Source: Apostichopus japonicus (taxonomy: Eukaryota > Echinodermata > Holothuroidea > Aspidochirotida > Stichopodidae). From it: a DNA stretch of 64,000 nucleotides. The DNA lies in NCBI RefSeq assembly GCF_037975245.1, contig NC_092569.1, positions 3,840,001 through 3,904,000 of the forward strand. Direction: 5' to 3'. The notes below the pieces were generated by a model. The model saw only the letters and a list, made by a program, of their open reading frames with translations, made no database searches and was not told the origin of the DNA. Below, one piece after another: positions 23,911 through 44,130 of the stretch (within the stretch, counting starts at the first letter, position 1; each line of letters starts with the position of its first letter). Position numbers and translations under genes: made by a program.

Positions 23911-26900
23911 CGGCAAAAGGCACAGGCAGTTAGTCTTGCTGCATCTCTCAAAAGGCATTATGGGATCTTAGTATCGTGCTTAAATGTTGTATCAATTTGT
24001 ACCGATTGTAACCAATCACAGTGTAACCAATTCACTGAAAGTGAAGAACCCCCCCTCCCCCCCCCCCAACTAAATCAATCAATGTATTTGCTTCTGTATT
24101 TGAAGGACGTGCACCGAGGACGGAAGAAGACCAGATGGGTAAGACTGTCGATTAGAATCGGTTACAGCAATAAAGGCGACACCAGAGATTAGAGATACTA
24201 TCGATTTATTAACCAAGGGAAAAAATCCTCTGAAAATATGAGAAATAAAATAAATACACGAGAACAGGATTAGAAAAATGTACAACAATGTAACATGATA
24301 TTAGTGCTTGTAATAAATACCTGATCACATATACACGTTTATGTTACACAGTCAGAAGAATTGGTCACGTGAATAACTTCAGTTATTTGTCCATGCACCC
24401 CATAACATGAAAGTAAAATATTGGGAATACCAAGATGCATGGGCACTAGATTACAACTAAGATATATATCCATTATTAACAATGGTTTAACAACTAATTA
24501 TCCAAATGACCATCCCATAACTATTCATAATGATCAATTCATGAATCTCAGATATATAAACGATCACCACATCTTGGGTGGGAGTACATCTTAGCTCACA
24601 ATATTAGAACACTTGCTCAAACCCATCAGGTGAGTATAGCTTGTGAAATAGCGCCCTCAAATATTGTCATTTGATTACCACAGACCATTTTATGTGCAGT
24701 AGAATATCCCATTAATGATTTATCCAATCTGACATTGATAGCATTCTATTAGACTATCATGAAATCATCAATCCATGAATATCAAGCACATCAGCATGAA
24801 CACAATGTACCTACGAATACCTGCAACATGAATAACGTCAAGTATGAATATCAAAGTGAGCACCTCTTTCCCATGTTACCACTGAAAGTATCTTTAACAT
24901 GTATGACATTACTATGGTAATGTGTCACAACAACAATACCAACTACATGGACCACAATTCTTGGGACACACTTTGTACTATTTACCTGTGTTCCAAATGA
25001 CATCAAGACAACAACCTTAAGCTTAACTATCATTGAGGAAACACTACCTCTTAATATCAAACAGTGGTACCAAACATTTTAATGAACTTGGAACCTAACA
25101 TAGGTCTTTCGGTAACATATTGTTTCAGGTTAAGGAATGACAACATATAACCATGGTAATCAATTGTACCTTGTGTTTGAATCTTTCACACTTTCCACCA
25201 GGTAATAAAGTCTAGTAGTACTAGGCAACATTTGTGATCTCGATTCTCAACAACTTATGATACATAACCAGCCTAGTATGTACTGTACTCACCAAACCAG
25301 CGAGACCATGCAACAGCGGATCCTGTACAGTGGCCTACAGTACCAAGTGTGATGTCACAGAACCTACACCAAACAAATATATACACACAAATAATAAAGA
25401 ACCTTTTTTGCATATACATTACTGACATAGTAGCAATGCTGGTTACACATAACACTACAGTATAACATGCATGAAACAATGAACGGTACATTAACTTCCA
25501 TAACAAACTATATATCAGAATAAATCAAACTGGAAACAACAATTATTAGTAAATCCTCAACTCATTTATCATAACTCGACTAGTATCGCCATATACTCCA
25601 TACATGGGATCATGCATGGTCGGTATAGCCTATGCATCGCAACCATAGAAATTGAATTTCTATTTCTATGAATAATCGTAACAAATTATTTGTGCTCTAT
25701 AGTATATACTATATAGTATAAGTATAAACAACATGGTGGCCATTCATTGGGCGTCAACCATGATTCTCCTCACCACCTTACATAATATTATACATAGAAT
25801 CATAGTTTGCACTCATCACCGACTATTTTTAGGAACCTAGAATTAATACAATGTGACAGAGTTATGAAGTAATCAAATCATTTTAGTTTTTACGTGACAG
25901 TAGGCCCAAAACGCTAAAATTCGTGGATTAGGTCCCCTTACGCGAATTCAGCACAGATTGTTATACGCAACTGTAACATTAACAATGATATTCAGGTCAT
26001 TTTTGGAAATGCTATTTAATGGTAACTATACAGCATTGTTTTGTTATAACACATACAAAATCATTTACACTCACCAATCATATAATCTTCTTTATAGTTC
26101 TCGTTTATCACTCGAAACGTAATATGTCATCATCAAATTCTGTTTGGTCGGACAAACACGATAACATGTGTTGGCTGGGATGCACCGCTTTAGCGTGTCT
26201 TCCATTCGGCTCAGTGATACGATTCACATCAATATGTGAAATTGTCAAAAAACCTAGGCCTAATTATTTAACATATAAGTACCTATCATAACTATAATCA
26301 CATGACGAGACTATGCATTAAACCAAGAGAATATTGAGTTTCATTAAACATTCCTACTACCGTCACTACATTAACTGCGGTACAATACTAACGGACAGGG
26401 TCAAGAGGGTGTCCAGCAATTGGTCAATAGTGATACCCCCTAAGCATGGGAAAGCGCTGGTCATCATTAAGAAGTAGTACCACCCGGCATATTCAATAGT
26501 TCACCTCACTAAAGAATTAGTAGTTGTAAGTTTAGTTCGACACAAGAAAGTGGAACAGGGGCTAACGTGCAGTTACAGTCAATCGCCTTTGGTAGAACAC
26601 GTCTGAAATTGATATTTTAGGCATATTCACGTTACTGAAAGAGAGAAAGGGAAAAAACCGTTACCACCAGTGTCTGTATAGATTACGCTATTTCAAGAAT
26701 AATTAAAATACTATGACCGACTTTTCAAAACCTCGGCGGCCTAAATTATCTTCAATGTAGTAACAATATAGCATAAATTATGCTTTTTCTATTTGCTCAG
26801 TCTTTTCTTGTCGGATTTCGTTCACTACGTTTCGTTTGCCTGCGAATCCCGACATTTGCGTTAAAAGGCATATCAGATTATCCGATATGCTAATGAGGCA

Positions 26901-27635
26901 TATAACCTGGGGGCCTCTAATCAAAGGGGGTATGTGAAAACATCCGAACGAGACATACCTAATTCTTATACAAGCCATATACACAATTCCTTAGAGGGGT
27001 TTGGGGGAGGGGAGGGGGCGGGTGGCATATGGTATGTTGGGACTCCGCCGGAGAGGATGTTAATCCGGCACGTGTGTTATATACTACTTACGTTGTCCTA
27101 CGGGCACAGGGGGGGGGGGGGTAATACGGGGAGGATGTTCCAAAAAATAATGTTTAAAAAAGTCGCATAAAAATAAAATTTGACACATGAAAAAAATAAG
27201 ATTTGCACATCCGTTTTCTGCTAACGTTAAACATTGTCCGTTGCGTGACAAAAAATGCAATTCCTAACAAAGAAAACGCTTAAAATGAGGGACCAAATTC
27301 GCAAAGGGGATAAAATATGTAGATTGTCCGCCAAAATGGGGCTAGCTATGAGCGCTGTCTTTCTATCGGAAAGTAATAATCTAGCATAATCATAATCTAG
27401 GGTCCCCCCCCCCCAAAAAAAAACAGGACCTCTTAACCAATGGGCAAAGAAATGAATAAAACAAAATTTCAAGCAACGTATAGTTATGTAAATTCTATAC
27501 ATCGCAGTAAAAATGTTGGTTTCCATAGCTATTGGGGAAATGAATACAGAGGAGTTGCGAACCGTAGCAGTTGAGCTAAATTTTTTAATTTGATTCAACA
27601 ACGGGTTGGAGGTTCATAGGAGATGATATATTAAC
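23911..27635. other. No gene seen
   Basis: AT-rich intergenic DNA. A minus-strand open stretch at 25273-25340 followed by GTGAGTAC could be an exon of an unrecognised gene, but it has no partner exon that I can find. G-runs at 27008-27022 and 27110-27121. A poly-C/poly-A junction lies at 27405-27425. Confidence 0.45.
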
Positions 27636-28021
27636 TCACATGAAGATGGAGAAACCCGACTTGACTAATCTTGTGGTATGTCGGATGTTCGATGAAAACA
27701 AAGAGAACATTAAAAACAAGTGATGGGGGGGGGGGAATTGGGGGATAATATTTTGAACATATATATCTTACATGTAGACGGAGAGGGGTAACCCGACTGG
27801 ACTAATCTTGTGGTATGTCGGATGTTCGATAAAAACAAAGGGAACATCACACACAAGTGGGGGGGGGGGGAGGAGGGAGGGAGGTAACATTTGGTACATA
27901 AATCACATGAAGGCGGAGAGGAGTAACCCGACTGGACTAATCTTGTGGTATGTCGGATGTTCGATGAAAACAAAGGGAGCAATAACAGCAAGTAGATGGA
28001 GGGAGGGTGATATTTGGTTCA
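27636..28021 (+). repeat. ~136-bp satellite-like tandem repeat, three units
   Basis: Three units share CACATGAAG.TGGAGA, AACCCGACT.GACTAATC, TTGTGGTATGTCGGATGTTC and AAAACAAAG.GA, with GTGGTATG at about 27673, 27811 and 27945. Each has a G-rich tract of variable length. Minus-strand frames (IRHTTRLVQSGY) are the repeat translated. Confidence 0.85.
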
Positions 28022-29055
28022 TCTAGTAGGGGTAAATGTAACTTACATAATGTATGGCGTCGGTCATTGGACACTGTGGGATGTACTTGTTCATATTAAA
28101 ATTGATTTTTACCATGATGTTACAGTATAAACAAGCCCGATTCTTTCATTGGGTCCCGGAAGCGAATATTTCGGCTTTCTAGAAGGGCCCAAGGAAAGAG
28201 AACAACTTGTCAGGTATACAGACATACGATCAGTGCCGGATTTAAACTTTTTTTGGGGGGGAGGGGGAACTTCACGTTCGGTGAGTCCCTCATGCACAGA
28301 AATTGAAATACACAGCAAAAGACCAAATTGACACATCAAAGTCACTTATTTGCATGTAATTGCAACTGACCAGTTATTCATACATAGAAAAGGTTAAATG
28401 AGTTGTATATCTAGTAGTAAATACAAGCCAGCAAAACCTTAAGTAGACTTTTCAGATAAGACAAAATTACAAATTAATAAAAAAACTTAATAAAGGAAAT
28501 AATTTTTTTAATTACTATATTTTTAGTATAGAGGGGGCCAACATGTGAGCCCAAGCAGAGCCGTATATAGAGAGAGTTTGGCCAACTGGCGATTTGTGAC
28601 GTCACACGCAAACCATGGGCATCAAAATAGGTCCAGTTGTCGTTACCAGTTGCGCGAAACACGAAAAACACCACACACAATATATAGCAGCTTTGCACAC
28701 TGTGCTCGTTGCGAACAAACGAAGCGACTCAGAATGTCAGATTTTGACAGGCATACGAGGAACAAAATGGATATCAGGTAATGAATTAGAGTATGCGTTA
28801 GTTAATGACATTTACGTTTATCTTCACACCTGAAATGCATAGAAAACTAGCTGAAAACTTGTCATTACACTTGTTTTATTTTACGCCTCATACTACTAGT
28901 CCTACTTTAGTCATACAAACGGAAAGCACACATCACAGTCCTGGCTAGGCTAGATTACAGACGCACAACTATAGCATCAGGCCTACATTAATAGATCCTT
29001 CAATTAAATGAAGTAGGCCTACACATAAAATGACAATTTATGCTTCACTGATCTT
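28022..29055. other. No gene seen; MITE-end-like pieces
   Basis: CAGTGCCGGATTTAAAC at about 28230-28246 followed by T and G runs looks like a hAT-MITE terminus, but I cannot find its partner end. GCCGTATATAGAGAGAGTTT at about 28561-28580 recurs inverted near 32735-32756, so at least part is dispersed repeat. Confidence 0.45.
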
Positions 29056-29395
29056 TTCAGGTTTGCCAAAAAGTAGTTGTACCAGAGGTCATTGTATTAA
29101 ACTCCAGAAGTTACATAGTAGGATTAATATTCGGCATAACTTTTTCTCTAAAGTCTAATACAACTTATACAAGGGTTGTGAATGGATGGAATGGTTTGCC
29201 TGAGAAGGTTGAATTGCAAGTAGTGTGAATGGGTTTAAGAATACTTTGGCTGAGTACATTAAGCATTGTAATTGGGTATGACATTTGATGGCCTCGGTTT
29301 TATTCCTCTCATATAGCCTAAGGGTCCTTAATGGGGACTTGAATGTCTCTCCTGGTCTTTTTTTCTACTAAACTAAACTATATACTTGAGTGTAG
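29056..29395 (+). mobile_element. 3' end of a Jockey/CR1-group LINE, decayed
   Basis: One frame reads SSCTRGHCIKLQKLHSRINI then RHNFFS. After a frameshift it reads VVNGWNGLPEKV, and after another, SVNGFKNTLAEYIKH. TRGH, a Phe-Phe-Ser block, W-N-x-L-P and S-V-N-x-F-K-N in this order are the conserved C-terminus of Jockey/CR1-like reverse transcriptase proteins. At least two frameshifts or stops show it is dead. The 5' part is absent. Confidence 0.75.
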
Positions 29396-30847
29396 GAGTT
29401 AGCAATAGTTGGGAGTCTGTGGGCAAACCTAAGACTGATATTGTGGTGTTAATTTCTCAGGAATGTAGTACTAGGCTATAGTAGGTGCAACAGATTGAAT
29501 GGGTCTGTCGAGAAAAAAAAACCCTGCAACAACTGAAGACTGGTGTATGTTGTAGCTTATGTATTTTCCATTAACATATATACTATAAGGTCATGTCCTT
29601 AATAAGGTTTCATGGATCACACTGACATAGTGTGCCTACTTGTCAGTGTTGTCAACTGAGCACAGGGCTGATGACATCATTCAGTTTGTTACTATGCAGA
29701 CAGCAAATGGCCATAATGATAATTATTAATTGTTACATATTCTTCATACTGCCCTTACTGGCCTTACCTGAACAGTGATGTATAAAAATGCAAGAAGTCG
29801 TTAAGCTTTCCATTTAAGAATCGTTTCAGCCTGTCCTATTTCAAACATATGATTGGCAGGTTTCCACGTTACATAGCTTATCAAAATGGAGCTGTTCTGT
29901 AAAGCAAGAAAATCACACATATGCATGCATACAAACACACTCATATATAACAATTTCTGAATATCTTTTCAGCTGCCCAAAGGTACTGGAATGCAAGCTC
30001 TGTTGGGTGAATTAAAAAACCCTCATTGTACTCTTTTATCATGGTCAGCGTAGCTGGAACCAACAATGATGGTGATGTGAATTTGACAGTACCTAGACAA
30101 GAATTCAATAGCTGCTTTGTGTTGAAGTGGGTTCAACTTGCTCAAGGCCATGACAGGATGACGACTAGACATTAGGATGAATTATCTGTTGCAGAGCTCT
30201 ATAAACCAGGCAGTTGTTAAAACATCCATTGGGTGACCCTCACAGTCTACCAGCCACTGCATCGCAGAAGCAAAATGAAGTGTGTGTGAGAGTGGAATGG
30301 TATCAGTGTGGCCTCTGTCAATTTGGCTTCAAGTCTTTGTTTTCTTGAAAGCTGAGAAGATCTTTCAGTGGTTTCACACTGACCTCTGTACTTGACAATT
30401 CATGTGTATTTGCCAGCTCAGGAGGAAGCCAGATTTTAATTACATTAACCAATGCTGACTTTTTTATGGACATGTGGTACATCTGCGAGGAGGTGAAGGA
30501 AGCAGTTGGAGTTGCATGGATGTGGAATCTTGTTGATAGTCTGGCAGTCTTATCCACAGATTATCCCAAAGCTTCTCCACATTGCCACATTCAGAACTTA
30601 TTACATTGATAAACTTGAAAATTGCAGGAATCTAACGAAGCACCCATCAAGAGAATTTGTTTGTATAATTATTGAAAGCTGTGACCTTCTGATGTGACAG
30701 ACTAATGTGAAATAAAGGGCAGTAGATTACTTTGTAAATGAACCTTGTTATTGTTTGATTGTATCTAATGTTTGCAAAATTTTAAGTTGCATGCTACCAA
30801 TTGAAACATAATTCTTTCTCTATTAATGGGATATAAATACTTCTCCT
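29396..30847. other. Mostly unrecognised; possible decayed coding scrap on minus strand
   Basis: A minus-strand frame at 30318-30557 (79 codons, containing KSALVNVIKIWLPPELANT) looks more protein-like than its surroundings, and adjacent sequence reads semi-coding in other frames with stops. I do not recognise the family. It could be a fragment of a mobile-element ORF or a pseudogene. There is no evidence of expression signals. Confidence 0.3.
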
Positions 30848-30851
30848 TAAA

Positions 30852-31205
30852 GGGTGTGGAGACTCCCGCACAAAGAAACGTCTCATGCCGGTTATCGGAC
30901 CTAGTTTCGAATGCGGTGTAACAGAAGTGTTAGACACCACCATTGATCCCAGAAAATACACACACAGCTTGCTACCATCTGTAAATAGACATTAGTGTAC
31001 AGTCAATACAAACATCACAGTCAATACCCACAACACAGTGCACATAGCAGCGTGGACATCTCAGGTCTAGATAAAAGATAACAAGGTATCAGGTTTCATT
31101 ACTGTCTGCATTTTGTAGCGACACAAAAAAAACTTCACTTGCAAGCAACGGAAAGTAAACTTTTTCAGAGCGCGGCATGCGGTTTAGGGCAAGTCTTCAA
31201 TACCT
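30852..31205 (-). mobile_element. TTAA-flanked MITE, copy B
   Basis: A 354-bp inverted copy of the element at 7832-8181. TTAA lies at 30848-30851 and 31206-31209. The left end is AGGGTGTGGAGACTC. Internal matches to copy A include ACGTTTCTTTGTG and CTGTCTACATTTTGTAGCG in reverse, with scattered substitutions. It has no coding capacity. Confidence 0.85.
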
Positions 31206-32754
31206 TTAAATATACTGCATTGGTTGTTGTCACTTGATCATTTGCTTGTGTGTGAGCTAAACAGCTTAAATAATATGTAAAAAAATAATACAAACTTTCA
31301 AATTGCCAGATATTTACTTGCTCAAAATCATTATCCAATCATGATTTGTTGCTATCCTTGAGTCCATTATTCATATGTTGTGGCACATTCCCTTCAACTC
31401 TCCATGATGAAGGTAAAACCTTATATCTTAACCAACTGCCATTGAGTGTCCATTTGAAAGTTTCAAACACACAAGTGCATTGATTAAAACAAAGACTTTA
31501 TTGCTGTGGTTGCAGGAACTGGATTTCAGTCTAGTAGTCACTCACCAGGTTTGTCTTTATCACAGTCTGCTAACTGTGGCTTTTTATGTTAGGAGTGTTT
31601 CTTCAGAGCACATGTCACCTTTGATTTGTAATAAAAGTCCTGAAATTCAGGGAGTTAAAATTTACTGTCTAAAGATAATTTAAAAAGATTTTTTTTAACT
31701 TCAATCGTCAATGTGGGTGTCAATTAAGGGAATAAGGAGGTACTGATGCAACTTTGATAAATGATAGTTGACTGCATCCAAATTAAACCAAGGCCTAGGC
31801 TATACTTTTGAAGAAGAAAATATTAGGCTGAATTCATGTTAGCCTAAAAAGGCTAGGCCAATGCTGACAATTAACACAAACCAAGATCATTTAACCATTT
31901 GGGCACTTGTTTATGGCATACTAAAAGGGTCTATATAATTAGGCCTGTATGTGTACACAACCCACAAGTTGCCAATGAGTATAGACCTAGCCTAACTAGT
32001 TTAGGCCTAGGCTACTTTGTTTTCCATAGACCTTATACTGTGCCATATTATGTAATGTGCTATAACAGTTGTAGTAATAGCAAGAATGGTCCAGGTCTAA
32101 CTAAGCCCAGGCTTAACTTATGCTTCAGGCTTAACTAAGGATTAGGGCTTTACGTGATGCCTAGAGGCTAGCCCACCCTTTTACATTAAACTAAAAGTGA
32201 TACTTTTTTAGGCTAGGCATAGCCTAGGCATACAATAACTAGGAATTAGGATAACTATATGTGCGACTGAAACTGCCATGCCTATGATTAGAAGAGCTGG
32301 CATAATTAAATCGAATTTGTGGATCGTAAAACGAGAGAGAATAGCCATGCATGTAATTACAGAAACCAGTCTGAACGTAAAATTCTCGCATTGCTTGTAC
32401 ATTACTCGTATTACACTAGGGCCTATGGCTAGTATGGGCCTAGGCTACACAGACTTTTTTCATTAGATCTCCATCTTGTTCTTTCTACTTCCAAAAAATT
32501 CCTCTTCTTTTATGGTCAGTCGGAAAATCAAACAACAATATCCATGTTCTGACCGATTGCAGCATCCCCAGCACCATTTCTTTCATAATTTCGTACTTTT
32601 TCGTGTACACAAACGATAGTCTATACACTGTGAGTATGCGTGTCGCCTGCTAAAAAGTTTTCAAGTGGACCTATTTTACCACCCTGTGTGGGCGTTTTCC
32701 CTCTCGACCAATCCAAATCGGTTACATGGTTGGCCAAACTCTCTCTATATACGG
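31206..32754. other. No gene seen; TAGGCCTA-rich stretch
   Basis: Between about 31780 and 32450 the hexamers TAGGCC, GGCCTA, CCTAGG and TAGCCTA recur at high density in both orientations. No protein-like frame is present. The same vocabulary recurs in the first intron of the P2X7-like gene (47420-47720). Confidence 0.5.
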
Positions 32755-33592
32755 CTCTGAGCCCAAGGCAATTGCCCAATTCCCCCCCCCCCCCCCCTCC
32801 TATAAATCCAGAACTGCATAAGACACTTGTTGGATGTATTTGTTCACCTATCCTTGGTTTAATTGAGTAGACCTACATTCAATCTTTTAAATCAGAATAA
32901 ATTGTGGCCCCTAGTATACCTATATATATTAAGATATTGGAATCTCGTACAAGCTCAATGACTGGGTTCCCAGTCTTATATACTTCCACGGAATAAAGAT
33001 GCTTAGAGTCACATCAAAGTTGCATAAATTCAAGAAATATTTCACAAAATTATGACAAGCTTGTGTAATCTTGCAAAAGAAGGTTAGATATTCTTCGGTT
33101 AGTAACCAAAGATATTGGTCAACCATATATATAATATTGTGTTTTTAATTCTTTCTTATTATTGTTTTATTCTCTTTCTATATAGTGCATATGAATATAT
33201 ATATGTTATAGTATTTGCACTATATAAGGAACCATGATGATAATAATAATAATAAAAACCAATAGCTAATAAAATTTTACATGATTATTTCAAAATTGTG
33301 GATGGTATCCACACTCATAAAACAAGTTCAATGAATTAATTATCTTATTTGCATTTACCTATGATGTTAATCAATTTGCAAACATATGACTAACGTCATG
33401 TAACAACTTAGTTAAGAGGAGACAAAAAAGGAAAACTGGCGAAAACAGGAAGTTTAAAATTTGTAAATATGTAAAAATATTCCAGTATGATATTTCTTGG
33501 TGGTAATCAGTACAAAATATTGTGAGATTTAATGTAAACCTGTATGTATATCTATGTATATAAATCATTAGATTATTTTAATCCGTGTCGGA

Positions 33593-33990
33593 TTATTTTA
33601 ATCCGATTCCGTCGTAATTGCAAAGGAATTGTTTTAGTTTATCTGGGACGGCAAATCGTTTCTGATGTTTAAACCGAATGGTGCCGTGGTCTTTAAGTTT
33701 AGTTCCCAGAAATTTTCTTTCCTTTCCTAGATTTATCTGTCCAAGAATCGTTTTGGTCAATGGCAATAAAACGCAAATCCTCAATTGAATGATTTTGGAG
33801 ATTGAAGTGACTTGCAACAGGTTGGTTGATCTTTTTTGTTTTGATCGCCAATCTATGTTGTGTCATTCTCATTCTTAGAGTGTTTTTTGATTCTCCAACG
33901 TATTGTTAGTTGCAAATATTGCAGTATATGAGGTAAATGAAGTTTTTGGATAGGCAGTTTATTTTATGCCGAATTTGGAACGTGCGTTTG
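33593..33990 (-). mobile_element. Penelope-like element fragment, GIY-YIG endonuclease region
   Basis: On the minus strand one frame reads YCNICN, stop, QYVGESKNTLRMRMTQHRLA, then NQPVASHFNLQNHSIEDLRF. Y-V-G-E-(S/T)-K-N-T-L-R-x-R-x-x-Q-H and PVA.HFN..NHS are conserved in the C-terminal GIY-YIG endonuclease of Penelope-like retroelements. In-frame stops and a frameshift near 33720 show decay. It is absent from the matching place in unit 2 (46200-46400), so it inserted in unit 1 or was lost from unit 2. Confidence 0.7.
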
Positions 33991-34194
33991 GTTTGGTTGC
34001 TCTAAAAGGCCCCAGTCGATATATGTAATATATATATATATATAAACTGATAAACAACAAAGTCTAGACAAAGTGAGACCATGAAATGGTTTATCAACAA
34101 TGTGCGCTAGAGTATGCTTCGGAGATGAGAATGTTTCTTGGACAAGCGGTCGGACCGACGAGACGAAAGACGAGGCACTTATTTTTCTCGTCAC

Positions 34195-41537
<7,343 letters not shown>

Positions 41538-43379
41538 GATACTGTTATTCTGTGCATGAGGGAAATAGAATATCATGTACAGATTAAACAGAAGCACATA
41601 ATTATTGCAGCAATAATTGTGGCCGATCTAGCAATGTGTTGATGAGCTTATTATGATTGAGTAATGTATGACTATTAGGTACACTGTGCACAATTGATGC
41701 AGTAATATGAAGCTGAATGCAAACAGGATCTATACAAACCAGGCCTCGTCAATGGCGAGTAGAGTTTTGCGACTGGCGAGCAAAAAATGCATTACGCTCG
41801 ACATTTTGGCGAGTGGCTCATTCGCTCACTGCCTTTACACGATAGGCTTACCAGGAAGCTGCGTTAGAGTAGCAGCTCTCTGGGCTTACTATTAACTTAT
41901 GAGCCAATCAACAAAGGCCTATTGCCTAATGTTACATATTACAGTAGTATCATCATTAAGTGCACTGTTACAAGTAGGTCCTAAGGAACAGCTCTGTTCA
42001 CCAGCTCGAACTTATTTGATACTTATCGCTCAAACATGATGCATGATAGGTGTAACCAGAATGGAAAACAACAAACTAAATAAATAAATGGGTAACGACA
42101 ATACAAACAGGGGTACCTTGTGTGTACGATCGGTACAAATGGAAACAGTAGTGTCAGTAGGTTAACCGCAATTGCGCAATAAGGCCTATCTGACCAGCGT
42201 TACCAGCGGCAAATGACAAAAACGGCTAGATTTGCAAAAGTTAAACCCCAGAAAACGCTAGTTATAGATTTTCATGAACATAATGTAATGTAGCCTATTA
42301 CCGTCCATCACACGTTGCACTTAATCATATGATAGACATTTTTTTATGATTATTTTAACAAATTTCAAGTCATAATGGCTCAGAATCATAACAAAACAAC
42401 TGTAGAATCAGCAAAATTACAACTACTTCAGACGAAAATTACTATGCAAGAAACGATTCTCGTCTCAATCCGCGGTAAGGCTGTGTACGTCGTGTGTACA
42501 TAAACTCACACAATAGCCCACAGTTCGCTCCTCACGTTTACTACATGCACATGTGCGCCTCAGCTGTACGTACGTTCTGCATTATTCATAATAAATATAT
42601 CGACCGCGAAAACATTGTGTAAAAGTAACATATAAATAGGTTCAGTGTGTTGCCAAGCGGTAATTTCACCTCGAATGTTTCGGATACGTGCAATTTTTTT
42701 GTGAACCATCAATTTCGGGCAAAAAACGCTATATTTTGCCAATTTTGAAGGAAAAAAAACGTACGCTAGAACACAAGAAAGTCTAAAAACGCTAAAAGTT
42801 TATTGCAGTGAACTTGAAGCAAGTCCATATCGTATTTTTGTTCAACGACCAATCTCAATGGGAGGTAACTGTAACATCGCTCAATATCTTAACGTGCATT
42901 ATGTACAGAGATTTTTCAGGCGCGGTGACATTTTACGAATATCACAAAATTCACAAATACAAACAAGTTACATTGTATATATAAAGAGAGAGAAATTAAC
43001 ATTAATTAGTAACAACTTACAAGTACTGTAAATTCACTGCAACTGGACTTCTGAATGCTCAGTTTGTTCCGCAATCTGCAGAAATGAAAACTTGAATGCT
43101 TCGATGAGTAAATATACTGCTAATAAGAGCAGCAAGCAGTCCTGTACACCAGTTACACAGTATTCTGCTAAACTGCACAGTCATCATGAAATTTGTACAA
43201 ATATTTAAACAAATTGAATACAATCTACTGCAAAGTTGATGATGCGTTATACATCTCAGGTCAAACTGTTTTGCAAGGTACCTGGATTTATTGTCACTGT
43301 GATTTATATATAAAATGTGCTTTGTCACTTTGAATGGTACAACCTGCTGGTATAACACTATCTGTGTATTGGGCATGAC
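41538..43379. other. 5' flank of PTGR1-like copy 1; no other gene seen
   Basis: Would hold the promoter and any non-coding first exon. No TATA box at a convincing distance from the ATG. A cluster of GGCGAG words in both orientations lies at 41750-41815. Otherwise unique AT-rich DNA. Confidence 0.45.
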
Positions 43380-43720
43380 CATAGGCGTAGGAGGCGGGGG
43401 GGGGGGGGGGCTGCAGCCCCCAAACCTAATATCTTCGTGAAAATTCGGGCAATATGCTGAGAATTTTTCGGTCACCTACTGAAAGAAAATAAATTGTAAT
43501 GATGTAGCTAAAGGAAATAAATAGTTTAAAAAAATCTCCTTGGTAATTAAAATAAAGTTGTAAGCTTGCCCGACTAATTCGCCATTACTAATGTAAAAGC
43601 CTATATGATATGTACATTAAGTTGTTGAAAGCGCGCGAAAAATTGTTGTTATATTTTTCGGGCAAGTCGTTACAGCCCCCCCCCCCCTCCCCAAAATCAA
43701 ATTGGGCTCCTACGCCTATT
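43380..43720 (+). mobile_element. hAT-like MITE with perfect 8-bp target duplication
   Basis: A 341-bp element flanked by GGCATGAC at 43372-43379 and 43721-43728. Inverted ends: CATAGGCGTAGGAGGC at the left, and AATAGGCGTAGGAGCCC as the reverse complement of the right end. It has long internal poly-G and poly-C tracts near both ends. An 8-bp duplication and CA terminus point to hAT. A related copy lies inverted at 37384-37752. Confidence 0.88.
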
Positions 43721-43894
43721 GGCATGACTGTGCAAAACACAGTTAAGTGATATGTGGCTCACTATTTATAGTCCTGTGCACACCAGGGGGTAGGAAGCTT
43801 CCAAAAAGTGGGGGGGGGGGGGCACAACATCACGAGGGCACTTTCTCATTCCACAACCACCACTCGTAATGCTATAATGGTGTTCCACTTAATG

Positions 43895-44110
43895 GGAACC
43901 TCATCCAACGGGATCCTTTTCAATGGGATTTTAACGGGATCCTGTTCAATGGGATTTTAATAGGATCCTGTTCAATGGTATTTTTTCGGGACCTCATCCA
44001 ACGGGATTCTATTCACGGGACAATGGGATTTCAATGGGGTTCTGTTGAAAGTGTCCAAAATACATGTTGGAATCAAGTTGAGTCCAATTCTATGGGACTC
44101 AACGGGACTT
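43895..44110 (+). repeat. Imperfect CAATGGGATTTTAACGGGAT minisatellite
   Basis: About six diverged units containing CAATGGGATTTTAA, GGGATCCTGTT and CATCCAACGGGAT, with a period near 28 bases. It sits just before the start of duplication unit 2. Confidence 0.6.
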
Positions 44111-44130
44111 GTGGGAATTTTCTCCTGGGG

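Noticed and set aside
25273-25506. Possible single exon on the minus strand ending at GTGAGTAC
   Set aside because: No partner exon or recognisable domain.
30318-30557. 79-codon minus-strand frame containing IKIWLPPELANT
   Set aside because: Somewhat protein-like but I recognise no family, and adjacent sequence has stops; kept only as a low-confidence note.
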